Under the pieces are notes generated by a model. That model saw only the letters and a program-made list of their open reading frames with translations, was not told where the DNA came from and made no database searches. From positions 1 to 64,000 of the forward strand of contig CAJQUW010001665.1 in NCBI GenBank assembly GCA_907163375.1: DNA of 64,000 nt, written 5' to 3'. Position 1 is the stretch's first letter; each line of letters begins with the position of its first letter. Shown in pieces: positions 22,488-36,200 of this stretch. Both the position numbers and the translations under genes were made by a program. This DNA is from Prostheceraeus crozeri (lineage: Eukaryota; Platyhelminthes; Polycladida; Euryleptidae).

Positions 22488-25400
22488 GAATTAAACTGCA
22501 TTCCATACCGGATGATACTCCACACAGCAAACCAATTGCGCCTTGCAAAGAAGTCATTGATATTCCACATCGATGCTACAGGAGGCTTGGTTAGACGGTC
22601 AAGATACACGAATGGACAGCTCTTCTTGTTCTCCCTGGTTCCTGAGAACCTTCAATGCGTTTCCGTAAGTGATTTCCTTACCGAAAGATGTCGCGTGGAG
22701 GATATTGTATACTGGCTAATGTGTGTTCTGTGGCATAGTGAAATCTATGACATTATATGACGTTTGTTTGTTCACAGCAAACTGTTCCTTTAAATACCCT
22801 AACTTCTAATGAACTTTGTTATTGGAGAAATTTATGAAAAATACACAGAACTAGTTTCGACCACGAAGTGCTTGTTTTGATTCTCTGACATGTACATACG
22901 GCAAAGTCAATACTGATGTGCATGCGACCCTAACTGAAAACATTACATTGGCGACTAGGATGTTTGATATCCTGAGAGTGTGAAGTTCTTTCTATGCAAT
23001 TACTAATTCATTTACTAAAGTAGGAATAGGATTTGACAAAACTTACTAATATTTGCATTACTAAAGTTCTAGGACTGAGCTGCTCTTTTTTCTTTTGAGT
23101 TATGGCTAGCGTCATTACTGGCGTTCCTGCGCCCACACCTTTCCTTCACACTCCAGGCGAACCACCCATTGCATGGGATACTTGGATACGTACTTTCGAC
23201 AACTACCTGCTTGCCGTAGGACTAGATGTCACCACTGAGGAAGCTAGGTGTAGGGCTCTGTTGATCTCGTGCCTAGGATCGGAAGGTCAGAGGATCTTGT
23301 ACACGTTTGACAGCTCCAGTGTTTCTAAACTTGCCGACCTAAAGAAGGTCATGAAGAACTACTTTGTGGGATCCACCTCTAAGTGGACATACCGACTCAA
23401 ACTGCATGAGCGCATGCAGCGTCAGGGCGAGTCGATCGAGAGTTTCACTTCTGATTTGCGGCAGATTGCCTCCAGTTGCGAGTTTAAGGTTAGTACAGAC
23501 CCGCTCAACGAATCACTGCTTGGACAATTCATTATAGGTGTTCATGACAACCGGGTTAGAGAGAAGCTTTTACTTCAAGATGACAGCAAGCTGACGTTCG
23601 CAGGCGCTGTCGACATTGCCAAAGAGTATGAGCGTGTCACGCAAGAAAGCTCCACTTTTAGGTCACATGGATCTGTTTCTAGTCATGCAGCACTCCAAAT
23701 CCGTTCGTCTAGACAGCGTGATCGTTTTCAAGGTCACAAGCAAAAATCAAGTAAGCATATCAGTTCAGGTAACCAGCACACGCGATGCTATCGTTGTGGG
23801 TCTGATAAGCATGTTGCCACGTATGACCAATGCCCTGCCAGAGAGAAAGTTTGCAATTTTTGTAAGAAGATGGGTCACTTTTCAAAAGTCTGTAGCAGTC
23901 GACCTAGAAGTCAGTCAAGTCACAGTACGCATCGAGCTCCAAGTCGTTCTAACCGTGGTCAGTCCAGGAGTAGAGGTGTTAGAGTGAATGAAATCACCGA
24001 TGGGCCAGATGAAGATTCCACTGTTTGTCGCATCACAATTTGCAATTTGGGTAATCCTAATCACGATGAGAAGTTCACATCGAGTTTGATTGTGCAGAGC
24101 CAGGTTCTCTCAGGTGTTTTGGATACCGGTTGTGGCATTAACATCATTCCACATCAAGTTCTGTCAACGTTTTGGTCTCAGAAGAGAATTCAGGATGCGC
24201 TTCATCAATGTGCCATCAGAGTGTTCACTTATACAGGAGAAAGAGTTCAAGTGATGGGAAAGATAGAAATTTTTTGCACTTCTGCTGACGGCAAAGAGAG
24301 TTGCACAGTACCCTTCGTTGTTGTCTCACTGAGAGAGAAGGAAGTATTGTTTGGCCGTGACTTGATGAGACGCTTTCATAGTATAAGAAAAGATCTTTGG
24401 GATCTACTTTCTCCAGCCAGATCGAACTTGAATGTCAACATGAATGCATGCCTGTTTTCTCTGAACTCTCCGCAGACAATTGATCCACCACATGTACCTT
24501 CTGTGTCTACAAATTCTATCTGTCAGACGAGTTATGTCAGTCCCACTGCTCAGGTTTCTCATGCTGATCCTGATTCTTTTGCAAATTTCACAAGTGATTC
24601 GTCTACATCACTCACTTCCCCTGCTTCTCAGCCAGATGTCGTTGCTCTAGGATGCATCAAAGGCTACACTCACAAAGTTCGTGTAAACTCGGATGTTAGA
24701 CCTGTGCGCCAGTCATTGCGCCAAATTCCTTTCTCGATTCGGAATCAGGTCTCTGATGAAGTGAAGCGTTTACTTGCTGCCGATGTCATTGAGAGAGTTG
24801 AGGCATCTGAGTGGATTTCCAACCTGGTCATAGTACAGAAAGCGAACGGGAAGCTTAGAGTATGTGTTGATTTGCGAGCCGTGAATCAAGCTGTCGTTGT
24901 TGATGGCTATCCGCTCCCAAGGATTGAGGAAGTACTGCACTCCATGAAGGATTCTTCGACTTTTTCAAAGCTAGATTTGTCAGAGGCATACTTGCAACTA
25001 CCACTCCATATAGAAAGTCGAGATTTGACTACGTTCATAGTACCTGACGGTTTGTTCCGCTTCAAGCGATGCCCTTACGGGTTGGCCTCATGTCCATCTG
25101 CTTTCCAGTCCGTCATGTCCAAGATTCTGAAAGGTATTGACGGTGTTGTATGCTACCTGGATGACGTTTTGGTCACTGGACCTTCTACTGAAATCCACAA
25201 CCAGAGATTAAGGGCAGTGCAGAACCGACTGAATGACCACAATGTGAAGCTGAATGAAGCCAAGTGCATTTACGGTGTCAGCAAGATCACATACTTAGGA
25301 CACGATATTGACAGACATGGCATCAAGCCCTCATGTGAAAAGGTCAAGGCACTGATCGAGTCCCCCGCCCCAACGTCATTCACTGAGCTTCGCACGACAT

Positions 25401-28312
25401 TGGGTGCTTTCGGTTTTTACGCAAAACACATTCAAAATTTTTCAACCTTGGTAGAACCTCTGCGGTGTTTGTTAAGTTCTCCACAGTTCACGTGGTCTCA
25501 GGAAGCTCAAGTGACTTTTGACAGAATGAAGCTACTTATAAGTCAAAGTTCTGCCCTAGCACCTTTTGATGCCAATCTGCCAGTCATTGTGTCGACTGAT
25601 GCATCAAATGTTGGACTAGGAGCTACGCTCTCGATTATTGATCCACATTTTGGAAAGAGAACAGTTGAATTTGCATCCAAGAGGCTCACAGCATCAGAAA
25701 AGAAGTTTTCCACAACTGAGAAGGAAAGTCTTGCGCTAGTTTGGGCCTGCGAGAGATGGAGACCGTACCTTTTAGGAAGAAAGTTTGTGCTTGAAACTGA
25801 CCATGAACCGCTTCGCATGATTTTCTCAAGAAAGGGTTTTGACCGAATGAGTTTGCGACTAGCTCGCTGGGCAACAAGACTCATGGCGTTCAATTTCGAT
25901 GTGCAATATAAGCGAGGTTGTGATAACACAATTCCCGATTACTGCTCTCGTTTTCCGATTGAGGACATGGTTTACTTGCTATCGGATGATCAGGATGAAG
26001 ACTTAGCTATTGTTCAGTCCATGTCAGTAAAAAAATTTCCAAGATGCGTGCGAGTCATGTCCAGATCTGTCTAGGATAAGAAATTTCATTGAAACAGGTT
26101 GGCCAAGCAAGAAGAACATGCCTACCGAATTGCAGCCCTATTTTCTGATTCGAGATGAACTCTCCATTCACCAGCATCAAGTTATGAGAGGAAGAAGAGT
26201 AGTTGCTCCAGTTTCTGCTAGAGACGATTTGATTGACATAGCACATGAATCTCACATGGGTATTCAGAAAACCAAGACGAGACTCAGGTCTATGTATTGG
26301 TGGCCAGGACTAGACAAGCAAATCGAAGAAAAGATTAGGAACTGCAGTGTTTGCCAGATGGCAAGCAAAACTTTCAAAAGTGGTCCAGCACCTTCAAAAG
26401 AAAATTTGCCTCTTCCAGAGTTTCCGTGGAAGCGTGTGTCAATTGACATTAAGGGTCCAATGTACTACTTGCCTTCATATCTAAGATATGCAATTGTTGT
26501 GATTGATCTCCACAGTAAATGGCCTGAAGTTTCCTTTGCGTCGTCTGTTGAAACTGATAAAGTCATTGAAGTTTTGGATGGTATTTTTTCGAGGGAAGGA
26601 TTTCCAGAAGAGCTGTTGTCCGACAATGGTGCTCAGTTTACATCCACATCGTTTTCTGATTTTCTGTGCAAGAGAAATATTGTCCACATTCGCGCACCCA
26701 TTTACAATCCTGAGTCCAATGCCGTCGTAGAGAGATTTAACCGCACACTGGCTGAACAGATCGAGTTGGCTTTGTTTCAGAAGACTCCAGTACCTCAGTA
26801 CATTCGTCAGTTCCTTCTTACCTACCGATCCTCGCCACACTCAACAACTCTTCAGTCTCCCAGTTTTCGTCTTCACAATAGGGAAATGCGAACACAGCTC
26901 AGTTCACTAGTTCATGTGAAACCCAAGAAGAAAGTTCGATTCGAAGAGCCATTCAGGTCAGGTGACCGAGTCTGTGTGAAGCATCCGAGATCAGGAGAGA
27001 TCAAGCGTGGTTTAAAAGTCTCAAGAAACATTGGCAGTCGGTCTGTCATTCTCGATGATGGCCAGAAGTGGCACACGAAGCATGTGTCGACTGATCGATC
27101 GAACAGCAGGATGGAAGAAGAATGCGAGCTGCCGGACGTTCCGCGAGAAGTGCGTGGTGCCGTGCGAGACGTAGTGCAAGACGAGAATGGAGGAAGGCGA
27201 CAAAGTACAAGAAGACGAAGACATGTGCGAAACGAGAACTTTATCTACTACTAGCTGTGGTTGTGATCGAAGTGATGAACATTTTGTAAACGGATGGTGT
27301 CACGTGAAGTCCGTTATCAAATCTTTTACGCTCTAGCGTTAATGCAGCGTGTTTGACATTTTCGAACATTTGACATTTGTTTTTCCTACAGGAGGGAATA
27401 TGTGGCATAGTGAAATCTATGACATTATATGACGTTTGTTTGTTCACAGCAAACTGTTCCTTTAAATACCCTAACTTCTAATGAACTTTGTTATTGGAGA
27501 AATTTATGAAAAATATACAGAACTAGTTTCGACCACGAAGTGCTTGTTTTGATTCTCTGACATGTACATACGGCAAAGTCAATACTGATGTGCATGCGAC
27601 TCTAACTGAAAACATTACATGTTCGTTGCGGGATCAGTCGAGTGGGGAACACGCTCATCGATGAAAGAAGACCGCTGACCATAGTGACCGATATGTCATG
27701 GGCCATTATCCATGCAGTCGTCCTTGCATTTGGTGGCTCCCATCTCCGCGGTTATCTGCAGCAGACGTTTCAGCGCTTACAAAAAAAGTCATCTGCGCCG
27801 GCGTTCGTCGTCTTTGTCTGCTCCTCCCACCTGATCAAAGCCGTCTCCAGGTCTTTGGAAATAAAGGACAAGCGAATCAAATTTATGTTCCTCACTTTTT
27901 TCGGCGAAATGATAGATGCACAGACGATGGAGGAAGCTGCGGAAGTGTGGAGGAAGATGAAAGTGGTGTTTTTATCGAAGACGATGTCCTCTGAAGTAAG
28001 AACATATATGCTGACATCGAAGAAGGTGGACGAAGAGGATGATGCTACATTCAGCGAAATGGTCGTTGAATCGGATCCAGAGGCAAAAGGCATTCGGAAG
28101 TCATCTCCTTTCAAAGCATATTTTGATGCGGTACCAGGTCCTGAGCATGATTATGATAATTCCGATAATCCACTAAATTGCCCGGCAATAATTTCGGCAA
28201 TGGAAAAGGTGCAGCAAGAATGGCTTCCCCTTTATGGACTATGGGGCTCAGCTATTGTCAATGGACATAGGAAGAACCACCTGACAAACGCGAAAGTGGA
28301 ATCCTGGTTTTC
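22488..28312 (+). CDS. MULE gene exon: DDE transposase core, interrupted by the gypsy element
   Basis: Acceptor ATTGCAG, donor TTC|GTAAGC. The exon parts are 22488-22728 and 27625-28312, with the gypsy element and one copy of its 5-bp target duplication between them. The reading frame on both sides agrees. It holds the first Asp (FHIDATGGLVRR), the second Asp (LTIVTDMSWAIIHAV), the C2H motif (FVCSSHLIK) and the Glu (NAKVESWFS), the order seen in Mutator-, P-, hAT- and Kolobok-type transposases. No stop codon was seen in the exon parts themselves. Confidence 0.85.
22729..22947 (+). repeat. 5' LTR of gypsy copy 1
   Basis: 219 bp, TG...CA ends, two differences from its 3' partner. By eye it matches the LTRs of the tandem copies exactly. 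Confidence 0.95.
23102..27254 (+). pseudogene. gag-pol region of gypsy copy 1 (fossil)
   Basis: Near-identical to the gag-pol of the tandem copies. Visible parts: gag with two CCHC-type zinc knuckles (CYRCGSDKH... and CNFCKKMGHFSKVC), protease (LDTGC), reverse transcriptase (YLDDVLV), RNase H (STDASNVGLG), an integrase zinc domain (H...H...CSVC) and an integrase core (DNGAQFTS). Gag and pol form a single frame in this family, without a frameshift between them, as in Mag and Steamer elements. Broken about once. Confidence 0.95.
27401..27619 (+). repeat. 3' LTR of gypsy copy 1
   Basis: 219 bp, preceded directly by the purine-rich GGAGGGAA tract. Followed by the TGTTC target duplication. Confidence 0.95.
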
Positions 28313-28975
28313 GTAAGCATTTTTCTCTTGATTCGTACTCATCGGAAGGGTAGAATAGGGGGAAAGAAGCCTAGTAAATTCAACTTTATTATGAATTTAT
28401 TATGATTTTCATAGGATAATTGACGAAAATATCGACAGAACTCAATTTGCTGTAGAGTGCCAGTTCGCCTGGAGATAGAATAGAAAGATATCCTCAGACT
28501 TGAACAATTTAAGAAAAAAATTTCTTGGCAGCCTTTCTTGACTTTGTCGTGCGTCTGATAATTAGAAAGATTGCGGAGTGCCACTTTATTTGCCTCTGAC
28601 AAAGATTCAGTTGCTAAAGAATGCTAGTTTATTTCAAAATTTAAACCCTCTTTAAATAGAGATCTGGTTCTCTCACTTTTTGCATTCTAAATATATGTGT
28701 GATATGTGTGTGTGACCGACTGCATTTCACATTTCTTGAATTGATGACTACATTTGTAAACGTGATATACGCCAATGAGCGGACAAATTACTAAAATTTT
28801 CTTAGCAGTGATTATAATAAAGGACATACATAACACCGTATATCTGAAAACATTATTTTCTAAGCACTGGACATTGTGTTCATGGATTTGTATCAAATAA
28901 TATAATTTGAATGTGTAAGATGCTATGCCCGCCCATTATTGTTGATGTGCACTGTACAACTTAACTCTTCCTTAG

Positions 28976-29202
28976 TTGGGTAAAGAGAACTCAATTGCGC
29001 AACGTCCCCAGTCGACGTGTCAGCTCCGTGACATTTGCTGAAAAGCAATTAGCCAGGACGAGAGCGAGAGTTTCCTTCGCGGAAAGAAGAAGAGGGCAGA
29101 AAAGGAAAGCCGGTTCCGGGATCGATATGGAGTCTGCGGAGGAAATATGGAAACGGAAGACGGCGACTGGTCGTGAACCAAAAATTTTGAAAAGAAGGAA
29201 AC
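28976..29202 (+). CDS. MULE gene exon: basic linker
   Basis: Acceptor CTTCCTTAG, donor AAAC|GTGAGT, in phase with the exons on each side. Encodes an Arg/Lys-rich segment (RTRARVSFAERRRGQKRKAG and ILKRRKR) that probably includes nuclear localisation signals. Confidence 0.75.
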
Positions 29203-29844
29203 GTGAGTACCATCATTCGAAGTGTTTCCAATTTCCTCTGTGCCTTAATGTCATACGGCATTGTAATATTTATGAATCTACCTCGGTATCAATCACTAAT
29301 GGAAGTATATTACATTGCTTTACAGTAACTGCTAATCCTGTAAGTATTCGTTTTTCAATCGTTCATTATGATATCTCTATGCATCGAAAATGCTTACTCG
29401 TTGAAGAAGCATCAATGACAGGAGTCCATGAATGAACTGCTTCCTTAATACTTCTCTAAGAAAACGTGCTGTGGATATGACGAATATAGTTCCACTATAT
29501 ATGCCTCTTCTGCATTCGCACTACCTTTTCCATCGACTTCTTCTAATTGCATTTATATCTGTAACAGACTTTCTAAATTCAATGAGTAAGCATGGAGAAG
29601 TATACATTATTCCTATCTCCTGAAAAAAATCAATGTTAGAAGTTATGCGTTACTGTTACTGTTAGAAGTTATGAGTTGCAGACGCAGTTCGATTCTGCTT
29701 TCCCAGTGTTGCTAAGGGGACCTGGCTGGGCTGCACTTGTATGTATGCATGTATGTATGTGGTGAAAAAACAAGCTACGTGATTATGCAATGGCTTCGTG
29801 AAAAACTGAGAGAAGCAGCACAGATAACTCAGATCCCATTTCAG

Positions 29845-30011
29845 GTGTTTACTCCTTTGCCATCTCCTGCGAGTGTGCAAGTGAAACGAAGTTCCACAGC
29901 AACATCCTCAATTCCATCGCCTACCCCATTTACAACAAACACGAGCCCCATCATCACACCGGTAGATTCGAGAAAGACTCAGAACTCTGGTCCACATCCT
30001 ACCTGGTGCAG
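29845..30011 (+). CDS. MULE gene exon: segment before the Ulp1 domain
   Basis: Acceptor CCATTTCAG, donor GTGCAG|GTAATT. In phase with the previous exon. Encodes SIAYPIYNKHEPHHHT, then FEKDSELWSTSYLVQ, a protein-like block of unknown fold. An alternative longer frame starting near 29737 does not fit the phase. Confidence 0.7.
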
Positions 30012-30285
30012 GTAATTAACCTATACAACGTACTGTCTTTGCATCAATACCTTTGAATTTGAAAGAGAAAGACGATCTCAATGTGCTACCAACTTCATTC
30101 GGTTTAATGGATACTTTTAGACGAAAAAACTCTTTGCCATTTATTTTAATTCACCACACATCTGACAGTGTGTGTGTGTCAGTTGCTTCTTTTGTTTCGC
30201 TCTTCAATAATGCGTAATATTCTGTACATAAAGTTTTTATTCTACATTATTTCAATTGAAAGGGTTCGGTTAAGCAATATGTCAG

Positions 30286-33200
30286 TTCCGCATTTATGTC
30301 GGCAGCGACAATTATAAAAACTATATCTGTTTTGACATGGGCAAAGGAATATGTCGTTGAAGTTAGCACCAACTTCAACACCAACTTTTTGAATAGAGTT
30401 TGTACAGAATAGGAAACCACATGTTTAGGTACTACTGATGACGCAGAGTTTGTACAGCCAAAAAGTTTTCCAAAATTCGAACTCCTTCACCTTCAAAATT
30501 CAAATTTAAATTCGAAAAATTGGTGCAAGTATTGGTGCTACATGTTTAGCGAGTTTGTACAGCATTCCGATGGAAAAATTTAGATACAAGAGCAAAAACC
30601 TGAGTTTGTACAGCAACTTCCAGCACTTTCCTTACACGAACAACCGGAAAAAACCGCCAAAAACCGATTTTTTCAAAAAATGATAAGATTTTCCAGAAAA
30701 GTTCTTGGTGCTACATGGAAAATGAGTTTGTACAGTGCTCTAACCGGTGGAAGAGTGCTCTACTAATCCAGTCTGAGTTTGAACACACACTTCTCCGACA
30801 CTCCAGCACTCCTACGACCGGTAAATACCGGTTATTGTACAGTAACTACAAGAATACTGCCCATTTATGAACAAATCAATTGGTGCTACATGGAAAATGA
30901 GTTTGTACAGTGCTCTAACCGGTGGAAGAGTGTTCTACTAATCCAGTCTGAGTTTGAACACACACTTTTCCGACACTCCAGCACTCCTACGACCGGTAAA
31001 TACCGGTTATTGTACAGTAACTACAAGAATACTGCCCATTTATGAACAAATCAATTGGTGCTACATGGAAAATGAGTTTGTACAGTGCTCTAACCGGTGG
31101 AAGAGTGTTCTACTAATCCAGTCTGAGTTTGAACACACACTTCTCCGACACTCCAGCACTCCTACGACCGGTAAATACCGGTTATTGTACAGTAACTACA
31201 AGAATACTGCCCATTTATGAACGAATCAATTGGTGCTACATGGAAAATGAGTTTGTACAGTGCTCTAACCGGTGGAAGAGTGTTCTACTAATCCAGTCTG
31301 AGTTTGAACACACACTTCTCCGACACTCCAGCACTCCTACGACCGGTAAATACCGGTTATTGCACAGTAACTACAAGAATACTGCCCATTTATGAACGAA
31401 TCAATTGGTGCTACATGGAAAATGAGTTTGTACAGTGCTCTAACCGGTGGAAGAGTGTTCTACTAATCCAGTCTGAGTTTGAACACACACTTCTCCGACA
31501 CTCCAGCACTCCTACGACCGGTAAATACCGGTTATTGTACAGTAACTACATCATCGATGCGATGGTTTTGTTTCAAAATTCAATTGTCGGTTGAATCGCT
31601 ATCTTCCACCAGTGAAACGAGTTGAAGCAATATTCTGTTTCAAGAAATGTTATTGTCCATCAAAATATGAACTCTGCTGAGAATGGTGCACAAAACTCTG
31701 GAAAAAGCCCGAGTACTTCATAAAGGTCACGGGTGAAAAGCTTGATGTAGGCGGTACTCCAAAAATCAATAGCTGCACCAAATTCAAATGCTGACAAGGG
31801 AGAAGGACGACAGATGAATATCGAGTTCTCAATTTTTACATACTCTATTACAGTAGGAAGCACAGCATAGAAAGGTCAGATAGGATAAAAATGACTTGCA
31901 ACATTTGTGCAATGAAGACCGAATATCTTAGATACGATGATGATCGGACAGTCCGAGGCGGATATAGAAAAACAACTACAAGGTATAGAAAAGAGGAACA
32001 TCTCTGAAAATGCCTGTTCTAAGTTGTGTCAACCAATTGTAGTCAAAACAATTACAAATGCACTTAAAAATCACCGCAAAAAACAGCAATCTTGATAATT
32101 AGTGTTGCTTGTAATTCATCACTAATATCTGGAAAACAATCGAAGGTATAATAAATGTAACAACTGGATATACTAGCTGATAGGACGAAACAATGGAAAC
32201 CGTAGAATACAAAGGGAAAAGGTTTGTCTGCATATGTGAATTTAAGGTACCGCGGTTATGTATAAGTAAAATCCGGAAAACAATCAAAGGTATATTGAAG
32301 AAGACCGATTGCAGACATAATGTCGTATATTTCATTAACACAGCATTACGTTAAAATCGAGACCATCACTCACTACACAAAGGTCTGAACAGCAGTCCAC
32401 GATCATGTGCATAGCTGAAACACAGTGAATCTCAAGTGTCATGGAAATCTCACGTCACAGGTATAAAAGTAAGAATTGTACAGGCTTGCGTATAGCCTAT
32501 ACGATGAACCTTAAATGACCAAAAATGTGACCAAGCGATAAAGTTTTTAAAATACAAAAGGAAATGGTCGGGATAAGATTAATTACAACAAATTTCATGA
32601 ATGCTCATGACAAGCGAAATAAAGTAGTGGTCAAAATATTTCAATTTCGTGTTCACACTCAAAAAATGTTGAAGACTTATCGCTCAAACATGAGAGCAGG
32701 GGAGTCATAATCGTAGTTGTTGAACAGACGCTCTCTGTAATCAGTCACGCATGTTCAGATACACTACATGCTCACTAAGTTGATAATTTGAATAATTTCA
32801 AATGAAAGAATGTGATCACCAGATGTCTTAACGAGCGGTGTAGAAGGCAACCTACTGATTTTCAAGTTATGTCGTTATATCGTACAACCCAAAGTATAGC
32901 TCCTTCAAATGAAATATGCGTTACATTGCAATAACCGCAATGTAGGTTATAAACCTTGTATGTAGGTTCAACACAACTGATAGAAATAGGAACTTGATTT
33001 TCTGAACCTTAACTGATGATGTTAATCACCGGATGTATCAAAAATTGTATCACAGTCAGGCAGGCTAGTTAGGTTCTCAGTTCAGTAGCCATAAAATGTT
33101 GACATATAAAACTTACGGGATATATTCATTGCTAATCTCATTTTTGTTGATTTGTTCATCGTCAAATATTTGAACAATTAGATCTTTTCATGTGCTAATA

Positions 33201-36200
33201 CTAATTAAATGATGCTGTATAAATGAGCGTAAACCTAGCAAACTTACATATTACTTCATTTTCCTATGTGAAAGTTTGTAATTCTATGTGCCATTTAAAC
33301 ATAAACAGCCGCGAATAGATTAAGAAATACAAATACACGCATTTCGCTGCAAAAGATGGAATTTCGACCTTCAGTCATCCGCCAAATTTTTAAATCAACA
33401 TGTGATAGTTAAGTGACCTTGATCGTTGATTGTAGATGAAAATATTGAACATGCAGTGTATAAAAATATTGCAGGATTATAATTACGATAGGCTGGCTTG
33501 GGGAAATGCATCATTAGGTAAATGCGATTAGGTTGTAGCCCAAACCAATAGCTCATAGCCAAGAAACCGTTAAGTTTGCATCCATATGTGCCTGCATATA
33601 GCCAATCTCTTAGATTGGCAGATAGCCAATATCTAAGGCATTTTATTTCGCAAAAGTATTGCATGCCACCCTGGCACTTGGTGAAAGATTTGGCAGTTTT
33701 TGAAAATTGGGCCTTATTTGCTTTACTCTGCAACAAATTTTGTTTGCTGTCAAGAGAAGCAAGCTGGAATTAAATATGGGCGACCTTTTACATCACAGTA
33801 AGATGTCAAGTTCATCCACACGAAATAGCGGATTCGATCGAATACCTCTTCATTATTCACGTAGCCCGATCGATTTTGGTAGTGAAAACCAGGTCCGGGG
33901 TAAATGCGACAAGGCCCATCGAGATAGGTGCGACAACGTGCAAAATTTTGATTTTTGTCGCTTAAGTTTTTGATACACTCCTGCATGTGTCAATAAAATC
34001 GTCACCAACATATTTTGAAATCATAGATGTCTCAAACGACAATAGGGTGCAATGCTCAAGATCCAAGCTTGTTTCGAGTTCATGGATTTCGATCGATTAA
34101 TAACAGCTAGGTGCCATTTCAAGTCAATCAAACGAAAGGATCTACGTCCAGAAAGAACGAGAAACCTTTACGATATTTAGGCCTAATTCTGATATTCTTT
34201 TCTCTAATGCGCTCGTATATTTCTAAAATAGGCTAATTCTGTTTTTGAAAGTATATCAGTTGTAGCATTTCATGCATGTATCCTATTTAAAAATAGGCCT
34301 ATTCAGCTTCAAAATACGCTTACATACTATAAACACTGCCCATTTTTATCTCACATAAACATAAATCTACACTAGGTGACATGCCACGCGTTATTCAGGC
34401 GCAATTACGGAACACCCCAAACATCCGTAGTTAAGGACATTCTATTCTTCTACCCGCGTATATATGCGCTGCACTAAGAGTCAGAAATCACTTGATCTGA
34501 TGCTGTTAAAACATGGGAGATGTTTAAGAATACGCGCGGGCGAGCGTTTATAGTTTGCGCGTCGTCCACGGTTGTCTGCGCTGCCACTTGAACCACTAAT
34601 CTGAACCGCTAAGCATGTTCTGTCTTCCCTGAACATGAAATTGAGGTCCTATTACATTGTTTAGCCTCTGATACAGGCAGACACATGAGACGCAAAGTCT
34701 ATATAACAGGACTGCCAACTATACTTACTTATATAACTTATATTGCAGCAATATCCCGCATAGCCACGAATGTTTGGGGTCATGTGTAATTACGCGTGAT
34801 TGAGCGTGGCATGTCAACTAGTGTATCGAAATAATGATCTAGATCAATTCTGCAATCACAAATAAACCAAGATCCACTTCTATATGTGAAAATGTCTATT
34901 CTAGGTAGCGATAAGTTAGCACTTAGGATTTCCTTGTAAAGATCAGTTGCTCTCTTACCAAGATAGGAGCGAAACACATCACCGTAATTTCATACAACAT
35001 TCCCAACACATCATCGGAGTTTAATTCGCAAATCTATATGAAAACGTACTCAGATGCAAAATCACCCAGGCCATGTCGTATTTGCCCCAATCATGAGGTA
35101 AAAGAGACTTTGAAGTCACTTACTTTGACATCCAACTTAGAGAAACTTATCATTCCATCATAAATGGGCAGTATTCTTGTAGTTACTGTACAATAACCGG
35201 TATTTACCGATCGTAGGAGTGCTGGAGTGTCGGAGAAGTGTGTGTTCAAACTCAGACTGGATTAGTAGAACACTCTTCCACCGGTTAGAGCACTGTACAA
35301 ACTCATTTTCCATGTAGCACCAATTGATTTGTTCATAAATGGGCAGTATTCTTGTAGTTACTGTACAATAACCGGTATTTACCGGTCGTAGGAGTGCTGG
35401 AGTGTCGGAGAAGTGTGTGTTCAAACTCAGACTGGATTAGTAGAACACTCTTCCACCGGTTAGAGCACTGTACAAACTCATTTTCCATGTAGCACCAATT
35501 GATTTGTTCATGAATGGGTAGTATTCTAGTGGTTACTGTACAATAACCGGTATTTACCGATCGTAGGAGTGCTGGAGTGTCGGAGAAGTGTGTGTTCAAA
35601 CTCAGACTGGATTAGTAGAACACTCTTCCACCGGTTAGAGCACTGTACAAACTCATTTTCCATGTAGCACCAATTGATTTGTTCATAAATGGGCAGTATT
35701 CTTGTAGTTACTGTACAATAACCGGTATTTACCGGTCGTAGGAGTGCTGGAGTGTCGGAGAAGTGTGTGTTCAAACTCAGACTGAATTAGTAGAACACTC
35801 TTCCACCGGTTAGAGCACTGTACAAACTCATTTTCCATGTAGCACCAATTGATTCGTTCATAAATGGGCAGTATTCTTGTAGTTACTGTACAATAACCGG
35901 TATTTACCGGTCGTAGGAGTGCTGGAGTGTCGGAGAAGTGTGTGTTCAAACTCAGACTGGATTAGTAGAACACTCTTCCACCGGTTAGAGCACTGTACAA
36001 ACTCATTTTCCATGTAGCACCAATTGATTTGTTCATGAATGGGTAGTATTCTTGTAGTTACTGTAGAATAACCGGTATTTACCGGTCGTAGGGGTGCTGG
36101 AGTGTCGGAGAAGTGTGTGTTCAAACTCAGACTGGATTAGTAGAACACTCTTCCACCGGTTAGAGCACTGTACAAACTCATTTTCCATGTAGCACCAATT

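Larger units (their letters stand above)
22729..27619 (+). mobile_element. Ty3/gypsy LTR retrotransposon copy 1 (Mag/Steamer-like), nested in the MULE
   Basis: A fossil LTR element, 4.89 kb. It has 219-bp LTRs that start TGTGG and end TTACA, a TGGCGACT primer-binding-like site starting one base after the 5' LTR, a GGAGGGAA polypurine tract just before the 3' LTR, and a 5-bp target duplication TGTTC on both sides (22724-22728 and 27620-27624). One gag-pol region fills the inside in the order gag, protease, reverse transcriptase, RNase H, integrase, which is the Ty3/gypsy order. The LTRs differ at two of 219 positions, so the insertion is young. The coding region is broken about once. Confidence 0.95.

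Noticed and set aside
22948-22970. Assigning the primer tRNA from the TGGCGACTAGGATG site
   Set aside because: The site is in the right place, but I could not match it to a specific tRNA with confidence by eye.
29637-29720. tRNA-like T arm (GCAG TTCGATT CTGC)
   Set aside because: No matching acceptor, D or anticodon arm around it; it lies in an intron of the transposon gene. Possibly a SINE trace at best.
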